Below, piece by piece: positions 21,801 to 34,265 of a stretch of DNA of 64,000 nt. Position 1 is the first letter of the stretch. Each line of letters begins with the position of its first letter. This stretch comes from Pithys albifrons albifrons (taxonomy: Eukaryota > Chordata > Aves > Passeriformes > Thamnophilidae): NCBI RefSeq assembly GCF_047495875.1, contig NC_092458.1:104534227-104598226 (forward strand), written 5' to 3'. A program made the translations under genes and the position numbers. The notes beneath the pieces are model-generated. The model saw only the letters and a program-made list of their open reading frames with translations, was not told the DNA's origin and did not search any database.

Positions 21801-24734
21801 AGACTGGACTGAATGCCCAAATTAATCCTTTGCAGTTGTTCAAGAGCCAAATAAGTGCATATATAACAGAATCTGCCAATAGTGACTTCAAAAAACAGAC
21901 TGTGCTTGACAAAGGTGTAGCAGAGTACAGGAAACATACCTGTCAAATCTATTGTATCTGGATTTGATACCAGTCTTGCATAAAATAACTTTGATAGCTG
22001 TATTTAGAAATGCAGTAAAGACCAACATATTGTTCAGTATCTTTTATTAATTGTCATGCATTTGTCAACCTGTTTATATCTTTCGCTTTATATTTCTTTT
22101 ATTTGTAGATTTTAAATGATGATAAAACTAGAATGAAGTCATTAAAATGACAATGTCTTCAAAAGCCTTTATTGTTCCATTCTTATTCATAGGAATTAGT
22201 AACTTACCCCATGGTTAATCCATTTATTTTAAATAGCGATTATCAAGAAGTTAAAGGCTGATCAGAAAGTATAATCAGAAAAAGAAAAAAAAAGAGTTAA
22301 AGGAACTCTGTCAAAGCAAAAATGTTCAGTTTTATTTAAGCATCTAGAAAAATGCAATTAAAAGTCTAAATCTATGCAAAACTTTGTCTTTTTTCAGCAT
22401 TGTGTAATCAAAATTTAACATTTCACTGATAGCAAATGCCCATTGCATTTCCTCAAATTCCCTAAACTGACTTCTGTTTCCGGAGGAAAGAAAATATTCC
22501 TTTTGACTACAGCACTGTTTGGATCACTCATCCTTATCGAATTTACATCTAATTACTTTATTTCCCCTCTGTAAGTATGACCATGGTCAAAAATCTTCTT
22601 TTGTGTTAAAATTAAAGGAGCGGTAATTTTGCGAATGATGATTTCTAGCTAAAAAGAGATATTAGTGATACTATGAGTCTTGGAACTCAATCTGTTTAAA
22701 ACATTAAAAAAAAAAGAAAAAAGGACTAAATGAGTTACAGTGTGAAAGCATTAGAAGAAAGTGGTGTGGAATGAAAACTAAGATTTCTCTCAATTTTGAG
22801 ATGAAGTAGTCTGTCTATGAAAGATGGTTTTGGTAAAGATATTTTTTTCTTTGTTACAATGGCTTTGGAGAAATTGAGGTTGTTACCTTGATAGTAGAAA
22901 CCGTAAGATGCATAGATTCAAAGAGTCCTTTATCATTGTTTTTAGTAGTATAATTTTTTTTAAATAGCACAATTTTTAACTAACAGATCTGTGTGATGTC
23001 TCTTTCACAGCCGATATGTGCAACCCACAGATAACAGAATAAGCAGATAACAGAATAGTCCATACCCTTCACTGGTCCCAGTCTAAATAATAACCCATTT
23101 CTTTAGTATGCTCTATTCAAATTAGGGATTGAGATTCCTTCAGTCTAGATGTAAACCTTCAGTATAAAAATCCCAGAGTGACAAAGATAGAAAAGAAATA
23201 AAGAGAGATGCTTACACAGAGTACTGAAGAAGTTGAAAAATGGATTTCTTTCCCATTGTAGTATCTGTTAACTGCCTTCCTGACAGATACGAGTTTCTCC
23301 ATGGAAAGGCAGGGAAATTACTTCAAGGAAAGGAGGGAAGATTCTTATTTTTTGCTTCTGTACACTTCGTGTAGACTTTCAAATTAACCAGCTGGTTTTC
23401 CTACTTTCATATTTTTGTTCAGTATAGATTTTGTTTCAGTATATCTAATTCAAAGTGAGAGACTAACCTTTTCATGACTAATTTGGACTCTAGAACTGAT
23501 GAAAAGACTCTTGGGACTGTCTTGGAGAGAATAATTTATCACTTACCTTGCTAAAATCAAAGAATATGTGACAATATATACTAAACTGAGACATCTTGTG
23601 CATTCTGTAGCATTTATCGAGTAAGATGTGCCACATTGTCACTCTTGTTACTATTAAAGATTTTTTGAGACCTCGTTATTTTGTCCAGGATTTCCTCTCA
23701 CATGAAAATAAAAGCTTACACTATCCAAACTGCACTTAGGGAAATTTAAACATAATTCTTTAATAAACAGTGTGCCAATTTATAACAAGGAAATGTGGAA
23801 GTGAAGGTGGGGGAGAGATGGAACAGGGATGAAGACGGGAAGGATAACCATGAATCATCCCTTGATTTTATATACTACACATAAGAGAGATCCCTAGACT
23901 AGATAATCTGGGAACAAAGTCTCCTCTTTTGGTGTTTGCATTCTCTGAATTGAAGCAGTGGAAGGAATACAAAACACAAACACCTTTACAAATTTTTTAA
24001 GATTTCCAGCAGAGCAGCAAAAATGCATTTCCAGCCGAAGTGAACCAGCCAGTCAGGTGGAAAAAGCTTTGGTGTAGAAATAGACAGAAATGTCAGAAAC
24101 CTGTTAGTTTATTTGCCTTCTCACTCCCTTCATGAGCTGATAACGATGACTGAAGGAAAGTGAAAACAAGGGGAAGTAAAGTCCCAGGGGTGGCGATTTT
24201 TCTTTTTGTCTGATGGTATATGTTTGCTGCTTGGGGTAGAATAATTTATATTTAAAACAGAACTGATTAATTTGTCTTAAAAATGAGGAGAGTGAGAAAA
24301 CTGGAGGAACTGATAGAGTATTAAAAAAGACAAGCAGAAATAGCCATCAGACTTATTCAGAGGGACATTTATCACCTTGCTGCTTTGGAACCGTGGTGCC
24401 ACTTTGGGCATTGTAGGCTCCAGTAGCACTTCAGAGCAGCTGGAACTCACCAAGACCAGCAAGCAGAGTGGGGCACCATCAGTTCTGAGGATCATGGTCT
24501 ATATGATGTCTCTCAAAGGTGTAGAGTGCCGTATCCAATACAGGTGCATAGATCCTGTCAGGATTTATAACCACTTTGGTTTGCAACCTGCTTAATCATA
24601 AATAGAGACAGGGTATGATAACCCACAATATGACCTAACCTACAACCTGTTCTATGAAGAGGACACATGTTCAAAGTCTTCCAGACTTGTTTATTTGAGT
24701 CCATTTGTTCCTAGTTCCTCTACTAAATAAAATT

Positions 24735-24814
24735 AGAAACAAACAAACAAAAACCAAAAAACCAAACCACAGAACAAACCACAAAAACCCCCACAAAACC
24801 AAACAAATAAATAG
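24735..24814 (+). repeat. A/C-rich low-complexity tract
   Basis: Degenerate AAAC/AACCA units about 80 bases long, with no clean period. Confidence 0.8.
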
Positions 24815-27389
24815 AATAACTACAACTTACCTAATATAGAACTCTTATATTTGTAACTATTCATCCTGAGATATCATTCAGCTTTCAGATTTTCTGATTT
24901 ATCTGTATTTTTTTAAATAAAATTCTTACTGTTTGAAGAAGAGCAATGACTGTTAAGCTCAAGGAACACATGACAACACATAAGATAGATCTTGTGCTTT
25001 ACAATCACAGTTTGAATCAGATACACTGTAGCAATCACTTTCTTGACACAAAAATAGAACCTCTGATAGTCATATACACAAGCAAGTTGTCTGTAATCAT
25101 AACCTGCATACTTTGCCTCAATGGATCAGAAAGTATCTCTCATAGTCCTATATGGCAGTAGATTTTTGACCTATCAGCATCTCTACTAATATTCCTCTAG
25201 CATAACTCAAATACATTAATGGTGAATAGTTTGCCCCAGAAACATCAGAGACCGAAGATACAGAAGATACACCTGTTTCTCTTCAGTATCTTTATGATTA
25301 CACTGAGAGAAATAATGCTGTACCATGCCATGGGATTAGATGTCAAGAGTTACCTTGTTGAAGAGTACATTTTTGGATTTCATTCACTCATTCATCTGCC
25401 ATTACTGCTGGTAAAGTGTAAAAGCCAGCAGGAGTCCTGATCAAGCCTTGAAAAAGTGTACCTGAAGCAGCCATCATTTTCCAAAAATGAGCAGCTCTGC
25501 TCAGGAGCATGCACAGATCTCCATGCATGTTCTCCAACAGATCTCTGGGATCTATTTTAACTCTTTGTTTATCCTTTTAATTAGTCAAAACTGCTGAATC
25601 TTCTACCTTTCTTGGAACCTAGCAATGCTTTCCAGGCATGTTTTGTTTTGATTACTAAAATATTGGTTCTGAAAATTAATCTGAATATGAAGTAGAAGTT
25701 TTACTTTTTACATAGTGAAGGTGTGTGCCTTCTCAAGAGGCTACAAACACAGTTGAGAGAAGGTTAAACCATAACTAACATCCAGTCATCTTCCAAGAGG
25801 AACTTAGGGAAACAAGAACTGAGAAGTTCCTTTAATGATGCAAAAGCCAGTGAAAGACTAACTAACAGCAGCTAAAAAAAATGAAACAAAACAAACAAAG
25901 AAACAAACAAAACCCCAAACCCATCAAATATGCATTTGTATTAAAAGAAATTCCAGATGGTGTATCCCAAGGACACAGGAAATCCTCTTTACAGTGCTGA
26001 TTGAAACATAAAAGCTCCAGTTTCAATACAGTTTTTAAAATTATGGATTTAAAAGATATCTCCTTTTGTTTTTGTTCTGCCTTTCACTGGCTACCTATGC
26101 AGCATGTTGAAAATGTGGTACATAATTTCAAGACAAGAGTGTTTTTTGTATCCCCCATAACAGGGGCTAAGGGCCTAACCAAGGCTCTGAGAGCATGTAC
26201 TTCAAAGTTAGCTGACTAAAAGTTGTGTGCTCCAGTGCTTAGGTACTTTCATGGGTGTACCTTAAGGTTTAAGACACAGAACAACATAAAATTCTGAGAT
26301 CTGTTCTCGACCAAGCTTGTAATCAACTGCCTGGTTTGGGAGAACGTGTCGTTTTACTTTATAGGTTTTAGAGATATTTGCTGGATTTTTATATTATTTT
26401 TTGTTCAGTTCTGGGGTTTATTGTTGTTCAGCACAATTCTGATCTTTATTAGACTGTTCTGTTAAATTGTCTTTCTGAATTCCCTAGTTCTTAACAGACA
26501 ACTGCCCTTCTTAAAATATTTTTCTAGTGCTGTGTATACTGCATCTTCTCCCTGCTGTGCTGTATTGAATTGCTTTTTTGATTTACTAATGGTCTACATT
26601 AATTCAAAAACTCCCTTTGGTGCTAGTGACTGGAATGAAACAGTACACCTGCTGAGATATATCATTGTATATATGCATACATATATATATATGTGTTTGA
26701 AATTCATGTTTTAAATCAATAAGGAGGCAGTAGAACTAAAGATGATGGTTATATAACTCAGTGCTGTACCATGAGAAAAAATAATAGCTTTAAAACACTT
26801 TTTCCAATGCCAATCTACGATCTGAAGATGACTGTTTATTAGTAAAAGCACCTGATTACTCACTGTGAAGAAAGTACTTAAATACATGGGGCTTGCTGGT
26901 ATGAATAAGCAGAATTTGTCTCAAAGCAAGAAGTTTAGCCTATAATTACCCCTAATTCACATCTGCAAATAACTCTGATATCAGTGTCTTAGAAAGGAGC
27001 AAAGAAGATGTGACTTACCTTTTCTTCTCATGGCTCCAAATTGAAAAGAAAATGTTGGTTGACTACAGGCCTGACTCATTTACTGTACAGATTAGTGCCT
27101 GGAAATCTCACCATAGTTCTGTACCCCAGGCCCTTTATTCATATATGAGCATACTCATAGCATCTTCCTTCATGGAAAGACTCCTGAGGGCACAGGAATG
27201 GTCCGTTTTGAAACCCAATAGGCCTGCAAAAATCTGCCTTGATTCATTATGAATGAATCAATGAATCACACCCTGACTGTGCTCATACACAAAAAGGAAG
27301 CACAGAAAATGTCAGAGGCAGGAGAAGATATCCAGGAAGAAAACAGTCATATTGCCAGCTATGGGATGGCAAAACCCACAGCTCTGCTA

Positions 27390-27789
27390 CAAGGAAAACT
27401 GAGAGAATTTGGATTGTTCATCCTGGAAAAGAGAAGGCTGTGTGATCACCTAATTGTGTCCTTCCAGTAACAAAAGCAAACTTAAAAGATTTGGCAAGAC
27501 TATTTACAAGGGCATGTAGTGACAGGGCAAAGGTGAATGGGTTCAACTTGAAAGAGAGTAGGTTTAGATTAGATATTAGGAAAAAATATTTACTATGAGG
27601 ATGGTGAGGTGCTGTCACAGGTTGTCCAGAGAAGCTGTGGTTGCTTCATCCCTGGAAGTGTTCAAGGTCAAGCTGGAAGGGGCTTTGAGCAATCTAGTCT
27701 AGTTGAAGGTGTCTTTACCCAGAACAGGGGAGTTGGAAGAAGATGATCTTTAAGGTCATTTCCATCCTAAAGTTTTCTATGATTCTATA
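27390..27789 (+). mobile_element. CR1 LINE, 3' end fragment
   Basis: It begins with the segment CTGAGAGAATTTGGATTGTT and CATCCTGGAAAAGAGAAGGC (ORF2 C terminus: [12 protein letters not shown]) and continues through GTTTAGATTAGATATTAGG and GCTTCATCCCTGGAAGTGTT. It ends with TTTTCTATGATTCTATAA. It is old and heavily substituted, with no open frame. Confidence 0.9.
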
Positions 27790-27892
27790 ACTCAATAACA
27801 GTTCAGCTTTAATTGACATGTATGTGTGTACTGAAGAATGAGGAAAACAAGAAATTTAAGGTGCATTTTTTTCCTTTCTTCTTACAGTCAGG

Positions 27893-28131
27893 ATTTGGTC
27901 TCAGGCTCTCTCATCCCTGTGCTTAGTGGCAGGGCATGGGAGAATGAAGTGCCTCCCATGCTATTAGGAGATTGATGAGGGACCACAAAGGCAACCTGGC
28001 AGAGGTCACTGAGTGGAAGTTATTGAAGGATGTAGAGGAAGCTTGCCAACAACATTGTGAGCCCTTCCTTTGCCATCTTTGAAAAGAAGTGGCATGTCAT
28101 CATGAATTTATCAAAGAAAAATCACGCACAA
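27893..28131 (+). mobile_element. CR1 LINE body, left half of an interrupted copy
   Basis: Segments such as GAGAATGAAGTG, GATGAGGGACCAC and CCATCTTTGAAAAGAAGTGG, then ATGAATTTATCAAAGAAAAA, correspond in order to the CR1 ORF2 reverse-transcriptase region (the last to the HGFTKGKS motif). An internal deletion removes the part between CCATCTTTGAAAAG and the HGF motif. The copy stops at 28131, where a minus-strand LTR begins, and resumes at 28767. Confidence 0.75.
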
Positions 28132-28766
28132 TATTTTGGTTTAGCTTGACAAAATGCCAAGCTCCCAATACAGAGAGTCAGAGCCTCCCCGCAAAGGTAA
28201 AGGAGGTAGGAAAAAAAACCTGGGGAAAAAAAAACCCAAAACACAAAAACAAAAAGCAAAACCCATAACTTGAAACAGCAAGCTTCTTACATTTATACAG
28301 AAGAGAGAAAATTAAAACCAGGATATAACACATATATATACAAATGTGGAAAAAAACAAAACCCACCAAGTCGCCCACCCAACAACACAGACCTCCACCT
28401 TTTCAGCCCACAAAAATATCCTAAAAGACTCTCTCCTAAAAGAAAAAGACACCCGACAAGAGAGGAGAAAAAAATGACAGTAAAAAAGGTTACTTCTCAA
28501 ACCAAACAGCTGTGAAGACGTGGCAAGGCCTAACACTCCCAGCACAGTGATAACATGTTCACTCAGCAATCAACCATGAAGGAGACTGACTGAAGTCCCT
28601 CCTACACCTGTTTTTGTAACTGCTGTAATGTCAGAATATGGTTTGGAATGCCATTGGCTGGTAGAAGTCAGTTGTCAGCTGACCTGACCCAGCTCAAGTC
28701 AGCTGCTACTCTGAGACCTGTCCTACAAATCAAAGCCTATATTTAGGCCTAGTTAAACCCATAACA
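28132..28766 (-). mobile_element. solo LTR of an endogenous retrovirus, nested in CR1
   Basis: On the minus strand it opens TGTTATGGGTTTAACTAGG at 28766, carries TATA-like sequence and a long T/G-rich stretch, and closes with TTGGCATTTTGTCAAGC and CTAAACCAAAATA at 28132. The terminal CA seems mutated to TA. The flanks are CACAA on the left and TATGA on the right, which differ only by transitions, consistent with a worn 5-bp target duplication. No internal retroviral genes are present. Its ends resemble those of the neighbouring LTR at 29055-29862 (…AAACCAAGACA), pointing to a related group. A 5-bp duplication is typical of ERVL-like elements. Confidence 0.7.
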
Positions 28767-28962
28767 TATGACCACCTTGATAATCAATTGTGATAAAATG
28801 AGTAGTTAGATACAAAATTGGTAGTGGGTGTCATTTTTTCTGATTTCAGCAAGGTGTTTTATGACATCTCCTACAGCATCCTTGTAGCCAAGTCATGCAG
28901 GTAAAGACTGGCCTCAATGATCCTCAGGGATCTTCTTCAATCTAAATGATTCTGTGATTCTG
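28767..28962 (+). mobile_element. CR1 LINE, right half of the interrupted copy
   Basis: It resumes with TATGACCACCTTGATAATC, matching the CR1 segment for LTNLI, then TTTCAGCAAGGTGTTTTATG (the DFSKAFD motif of RT domain A) and AGCATCCTTGTAGCC. It then jumps to the 3' tail (CTCAATGATCCTCAGGGATC, ending GATTCTGTGATTCTGTAG). Everything between RT domain A and the tail is deleted. Confidence 0.8.
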
Positions 28963-29054
28963 TAGTCCCAGAGGTTCACAGAAGTTCATAAGAGCCGAGA
29001 GACACATGGTAAACATAGGAAATTCTCAGTAGGTATGAGGACACACTTTCTCAC

Positions 29055-29862
29055 TGTTGTAGTTTGGGATTATTATGTAAATTCTCTCCCCTGCCACTAA
29101 CTGCCCATGCCAGCAGTTAACAAAAGAAGCAGTTAACTACTGATCACTTGGATGGGGGCAGGTTGGTCTCTCTTGTTTTTTGGGGACATCTTTTTTTCTT
29201 AGCTCCGTGGAAGGCAGGAGCGGTTGCTGCCGAGAAGTGGCTCTGCTGGCACTGCTGGGGCTTCTGGCTGAGCTGCTGCTTTTTTCTCCTCGCCGTGGCT
29301 GTTTCTCCCGGTTCCTGCATCTGGGATCCCGGCCTCTGTTGCAGTCTGACCACCGCCTGCACTGACCACCGCCTGCACCATCACAGCCTGCCCGCCCCAG
29401 CTGGGGCAGTGACCCAGGAGAGAGAGAGGTTTGCAGCTGCTTTTGCAGGACACGTGGTGGTTCCCCACTTTCAGCTTTCTTTTTCCTTCATCTGGGACAA
29501 GAGACACAGAGTTCATCTGGGAGCTCACCACTCGTCTGTCTCGCTGGAGAGGGACTGGGAACTACTGGGAACTCACTCCGCAGCCAGCCGGACTGTGACA
29601 TTTGACACTGCTTAAGTATAACTTTCCTCCTGGAGGAAAACCTGCTGGGTTTTGTTTTTGGGTTTTTTTCTTTCTCTTGTGGTGTTGGGGAAGCGGTTTG
29701 TACTAGTCTGTTTATATATAGCAGTTAAGAACAATTATCCTTCTTCTATTAAAATTCCTTTTTTTCTTAAATTTGATAGAGTGGCGTGATTATTGTGGAG
29801 AAGGCCCCCTCCCCCGCTTGTGGGTAAACACTTTGTTTTTTTTTTCCCCTCAAACCAAGACA
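29055..29862 (+). mobile_element. solo LTR with perfect 5-bp target duplication
   Basis: The 808-bp block starts TGTTGTAGTTTGG and ends CAAACCAAGACA, and is flanked on both sides by CTCAC (29050-29054 and 29863-29867). TG…CA ends, TATATATA at 29713-29720 and ATTAAA at 29748-29753 fit an LTR. No internal viral sequence is present, so recombination between the two LTRs has left a solo copy. It is GC-rich in the first half, where a 155-codon frame (29148-29615) has no retroviral or host domain and is probably chance. The 5-bp duplication suggests an ERVL-type integrase. Orientation is taken from the ATTAAA and TATA positions and from comparison with the LTR at 28132-28766. Confidence 0.88.
29347..29378 (+). 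repeat. 16-bp tandem duplication inside the LTR
   Basis: TGACCACCGCCTGCAC occurs twice without a spacer (29347-29362, 29363-29378). Confidence 0.95.
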
Positions 29863-29867
29863 CTCAC

Positions 29868-30692
29868 TGTGAGGAAAAAGTACCCAAAAAATCTGTGAGG
29901 TCTCTGTCACTGAATAATAAAGATTCAGCTGGACAAGAAGATCTAGAGAAACTTGCTCTCATTTTATAGTTGATCCTGCTTTGAGAAGAAGATAGGAGAA
30001 AATAACCTTCAGAGGTCCCCTGCAACCTAAATTTAAGATGTCGTCTTTTATGCTCACTCCTACTGAATGATTCTTCTGAGGATGCTTTCTCCTTTTATAA
30101 AAATCTGGCAAATATAATAGGAGATGTTATTGAAATGGATTTATTGCTTGAAGAGTTCCAGGCACAGGATTTTCACTATCCATGCAAGAATCCTGGTTTC
30201 TGGCTGATCTGAAGTAACATTTCATCAATCATTTTCAAAGTGAATAAGTTTTCAGGCAAGTATTAAAGTTTTATTGACTTGTAGATGGGATCAGAATCGT
30301 TTAGAAGGAGGCTTGAGACCAACTTCTTTGTCAAGAGCTGCTCTTGCATCTTAAATTAGCATTAAAAAAAGTGTTACTAAGTAAAAGATATTTTGTGACT
30401 GTGTCTGAGAAAATGTAACAGTCTAGAGTAATAATGTATAAATATGCTCTTGTTGTCTTTTTAGATATACCTCCTTCATTGCTATTTTCTTTTGCTAGTG
30501 CTAGATCTCTGCTTGTTTCAATTTTGGTGTCTCTCTGGTCGATTTCAGATAGCCCAATTCTACCCAGACCTTACAGTGATGGGAATAGTTTTAACCCCAA
30601 GATCTGAATCTGCCGAACAAGTCAGACTCCCTGAAAATCCAAAATAATTCAGAAGCCTACCTAATCTTGAGCCTTATAATATTCTAGAGTTA
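29868..30692. other. unique DNA, no gene seen
   Basis: No recognisable feature between the LTR and the next CR1. Confidence 0.5.
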
Positions 30693-30880
30693 ATTTCATA
30701 GAAGAGACCTTAAAGATCATCTGTTTCCAATCTCCCCATCATGGTAAGGACACCTTCCACTAGATCAGCTCAGAGCATCATCCAACCTGGCCTTGAACCC
30801 TTTCACGGGTGGGGCAGTCACAGCTTCTCTGGGCAACCTGTGCCAGTAGCTCATGACTCTCATAGTGAAGAAAGAAATAT
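30693..30880 (-). mobile_element. CR1 LINE, 3' end fragment
   Basis: The plus strand reads TCATAGAAGAGACCTTAAAG, later ATCCAACCTGGCCTTGAAC, then GGGTGGGGCAGTCACAGC and TTCTCTGGGCAACCTGTGCC, the complement of the CR1 3' end. The octamer tail is worn to a single unit. Confidence 0.92.
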
Positions 30881-32235
30881 GGGAACAACAGTTGAGTTTC
30901 CATTCAATCTTCAGTGAATGAACAAATGTTATATTTATATGTTTGACATTACTTTGTGATTTCTTTCCCCTAAATGGTTCACCATACAGACCCAACGATT
31001 ACTTTACAAAAATTACAAGTCAGTGAAATTCATGGAGGCTTTTTTGGTTTGTTTGTTTTTGTGTTTGTGCCTTTTGTTTGTTTGTTGTTTTTGGGGGTTG
31101 TGCAATTTTAGAGGATTTTTGATGCAATTTTGTCCTTTCTATGAAACTGTAGATGGGAATGTAAAAATGTGAGTAAGATCAACTTGTATTTTTAATTATG
31201 GAAATAAAGAAATTTGCCTCTCATAACAGATTGGAATCTGCTATATCAACCTATGGTTTACTCAACTGTGTTAATAAAGATAACTTGTTCAAATAAATAT
31301 ACACTTTTATTATGGATGGGATGCACTACAGTCCTGAAAGATATTTCAACATATTTAACCTTGAAGATTTTGAAGAGATGATTTACTAAGAAAGCACTGG
31401 CAAAATTTAACCTTGCTATTGCAACCCCATTTAGTGTAGATACTGTGAATTAGTACATTCTGGTACATTGTTGCTTCATGACATTGTAAGAAAAATCCAT
31501 AAATATACAGCAAAATTGTTTCATTAAAACAACTGATTGTGTAATGGTACAGTACATCATAATAGACTTTTTTTTTCCTTTATGCTTGAATAAATACAAA
31601 TTAGATGATAACACTTTATTTTAATGATGCACTGATTAATACTGAATTGCAATAAAACCTCTATGAAAGTGCATATGACATTTCCATTAATAGCAATTGA
31701 ATTTGTTATTATTACTGTTATTATAATGAACAGCAAATCAAATTAATGGTGACAGAACACTTAAATTATATTGCTGCTGTTTCAGGAAAAACATAATTTT
31801 AGCTCTCAAAACTTGCCCTATTCACACCTCAGAGGCCATTGTTGTATAAATCATTATGTTTAAAAACCCAAAGATATTAAAATGAGAGTGTTGTATGATC
31901 ATGATATCTTTTAATCCTTAATTTTAAGAAGTCATATACATAATTTTATCAACACAATTTCATCTTACTAATTGGTGATTGCAGAGACATGAAAAAGTCT
32001 ATAAAATACTTCAGTAAATGCAACTTCTGAGTGATGAGATATTTTACCAGTAACAAAATAATTTTCAAAGACATTTCTACAATCAGACATTGTGTTTAAT
32101 GCAAATGGCAGTCAAAGTATGAGATGAAGTAAAAAAATTTGCTCTACTCAGAATTCAAACTCAACTAAACAGCTTAGGAAGATCTTGTATTACGGAATCT
32201 CTTTGAGTTATCTGTACTGTACATTTCTAGTAATG
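30881..32235. other. unique AT-rich DNA, no gene seen
   Basis: It contains a GTTT/T-rich stretch (about 31040-31110) and otherwise nothing recognisable. The first 17 codons of the open frame that leads into the CR1 (from 32185) come from this flank, not from CR1. Confidence 0.55.
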
Positions 32236-34200
32236 AATGCACAGCAACAGGCTGTCCCAGTGTGCCGAAAGGCCAGCCGGAGGGGGAGACAGCCAGCTTG
32301 GTTAAATAGGGAGATTCTGCAAGAAATCAGGGATAAAAAGAAAGTTTACAGACTATGGAAAAAAGGGCTGGCTACTTATGAAGAATTTACAGATAGAGCT
32401 AGGTCATGCAGGAAAAAAATTAGGGAAAGAAAAGTGGAATTTGAAGTAAATTTGGCTATTTCAGTTAGGGATAAAAAAAAGTCCTTTTATAAATACATTA
32501 ATAACAAAAGGAGGGGGAAGGAAAACCTCCATTCTCTGTTGGACTTGGAGGGAAATATAGTTAAGGAAGATGAGGAGAAGGCTGAGGTACTTAACACCTA
32601 CTTTGCCTCAGTTTTCACCAGGAAGACAGGTGACCCTCAAGACAACTGGCCTCTGGAGCTGGTGGACAGGGAGACGGAGCTGAATACCCCTCCTGTATTC
32701 CAGGAGGAAATAGTGACCGACTTACTGAGCCAGCTGGATCCTAACAAGTCTATGGGACCAGACGGGATCCATCCCAGAGTGATGAAGGAGCTGGCAGAAG
32801 AGCTTGCCAAACCGCTCTCCATCATCTTCCAACAGTCCTGGCTCTCTGGGGAGGTCCCAGATGATTGGAAGTTCGCAAATGTCACCCCAATCCACAAAAA
32901 GGGCTGCAAGCAGGACCCTGGCAACTACAGGCCTGTCAGCCTGACCTCCGTGCCTGGCAGGGTTATGGAGCAGTTCATCCTGAGTGCAATCAAACAGCAC
33001 CTTCAGGGTGGACAAGGGATTAGACCCAGCCAGCATGGGTTTAGGAGGGGCAGGTCCTGTCTGACCAACTTGATCTCTTTCTACGATCAGGTGACCCACC
33101 TGGTGGATGAGGGGAAGGCTGTGGATGTGGTCTATCTGGACTTCAGCAAGGCCTTTGACACTGTCTCCCATAATATACTCCTGGAAAAGCTGGTAGTCCA
33201 TGGCCTGGACAAGTGTACCCTCTCCTGGATTAAGAGCTGGCTGGAGGGTCGGGCCCAGAGAGTGCTGGTGAATGGAGCTGCATCCAGCTGGCGGCCAGTC
33301 ACCAGTGGTGTTCCCCAGGGGTCTGTGTTGGGTCCAGTCCTGTTTAACATCATTATTGATGATTTAGATGAGGGGATTGAGTCCATCATCAGCAAATTTG
33401 CTGATGACACCAAGTTGGGAGGGAGTGTCGACCTGCTGGAAGGCAGGAGGGCTCTGCAGAGGGATCTGGATAGACTTGAGAGATGGGCTGATTCCAATGG
33501 GATGAAGTTCAACAAGGCCAAGTGCCAGGTCCTGCACTTTGGCCACAACAACCCCCTGCAGCGCTACAGGCTGGGCACAGAGTGGCTGGAGAGCAGCCAG
33601 GCAGAAAGGGACCTTGGAGTACTAATTGACAGGAAGCTCAACATGAGTCAATAGTGTGCCCAGGTGGCCAAGAAGGCCAATGGGATCCTGTCCTGTATCA
33701 AAAATAGCGTGGCTAGCAGGACCAGGGAAGTGATCCTTCCCCTGTACTCTGCATTGGTGAGGCCACACCTTGAGTACTGTGTTCAGTTCTGGGCCCCTCA
33801 GTTCAGAAAGGATATTGAGATGCTGGAGCGGGTCCAGAGAAGAGCAACAAGGCTGGTGAAGGGACTGGAGCACAAGCCCTATGGGGAGAGGCTGAGGGAG
33901 CTGGGGTTGTTTAGCCTGGAGAAGAGGAGGCTCAGAGGTGACCTCATCACTGTCTATAACTACCTGAAGGGAAGTTCTAGCCAGGTGGGGGCTGGTCTCT
34001 TCTCCCAGGCACTCAGCAATAGAACAAGGGGGCACGGGCTTAAGCTCTGCCAGGGGAAATTTAAGTTGGATATCAGAAAAAAATTTTTTCCAGAGAGAGT
34101 AATCAGGCATTGGAATGGGCTGCCCGGAGAGGTGGTGGATTCACCATCCCTAGAGATCTTTAAACACAGATTGGACGTGGCGCTGGGTGCCATGATCTAG
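32236..34200 (+). pseudogene. CR1 ORF2 (reverse transcriptase part), one in-frame stop
   Basis: The ORF2 protein of CR1 copies element RNA into DNA at a nicked target site. Counting residues from the ATG at 32185, the visible motifs are [15 protein letters not shown] (189-203), [24 protein letters not shown] with the first catalytic Asp (315-329), [14 protein letters not shown] (374-387) and FADDT with the catalytic Asp pair (405-409). A TAG at 33652-33654 interrupts the frame after LNMSQ, where a sense codon (probably Gln, CAG) is expected. The same frame then runs on to 34200 with the usual C terminus ([35 protein letters not shown]). The N-terminal endonuclease and ORF1 are absent through 5' truncation. 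The first 17 codons of the open frame (32185-32235) are flanking sequence. The copy cannot move by itself. Confidence 0.95.
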
Positions 34201-34265
34201 TAAATGAACTAGAGTTGGACCAAGGGTTGGACTTGATGATCTTGGAGGTCTTTTCCAACCCAATC

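Larger units (their letters stand above)
15710..27389. other. 11.7 kb unique AT-rich DNA, no gene seen
   Basis: No CR1, LTR or exon was recognised. Low-complexity patches are a T-rich tract (15821-15855), a TA repeat (17925-17943) and C/A-rich tracts (24735-24814 and 25873-25920). A 20-bp imperfect palindrome lies at 18812-18831. Open frames are all short and domain-free. This stretch could be intergenic or deep intronic. Confidence 0.5.

Noticed and set aside
29148..29615. 155-codon open frame inside the solo LTR
   Set aside because: It lies entirely within an LTR with defined ends, has no recognisable domain, and is explained by GC-rich sequence having few stop codons.
32185..32235. First 17 codons ([11 protein letters not shown]…) of the large CR1 frame as a real N terminus
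   Set aside because: CR1 similarity begins at about 32236. The preceding codons are AT-rich host flank that happen to be in frame after a 5' truncation.
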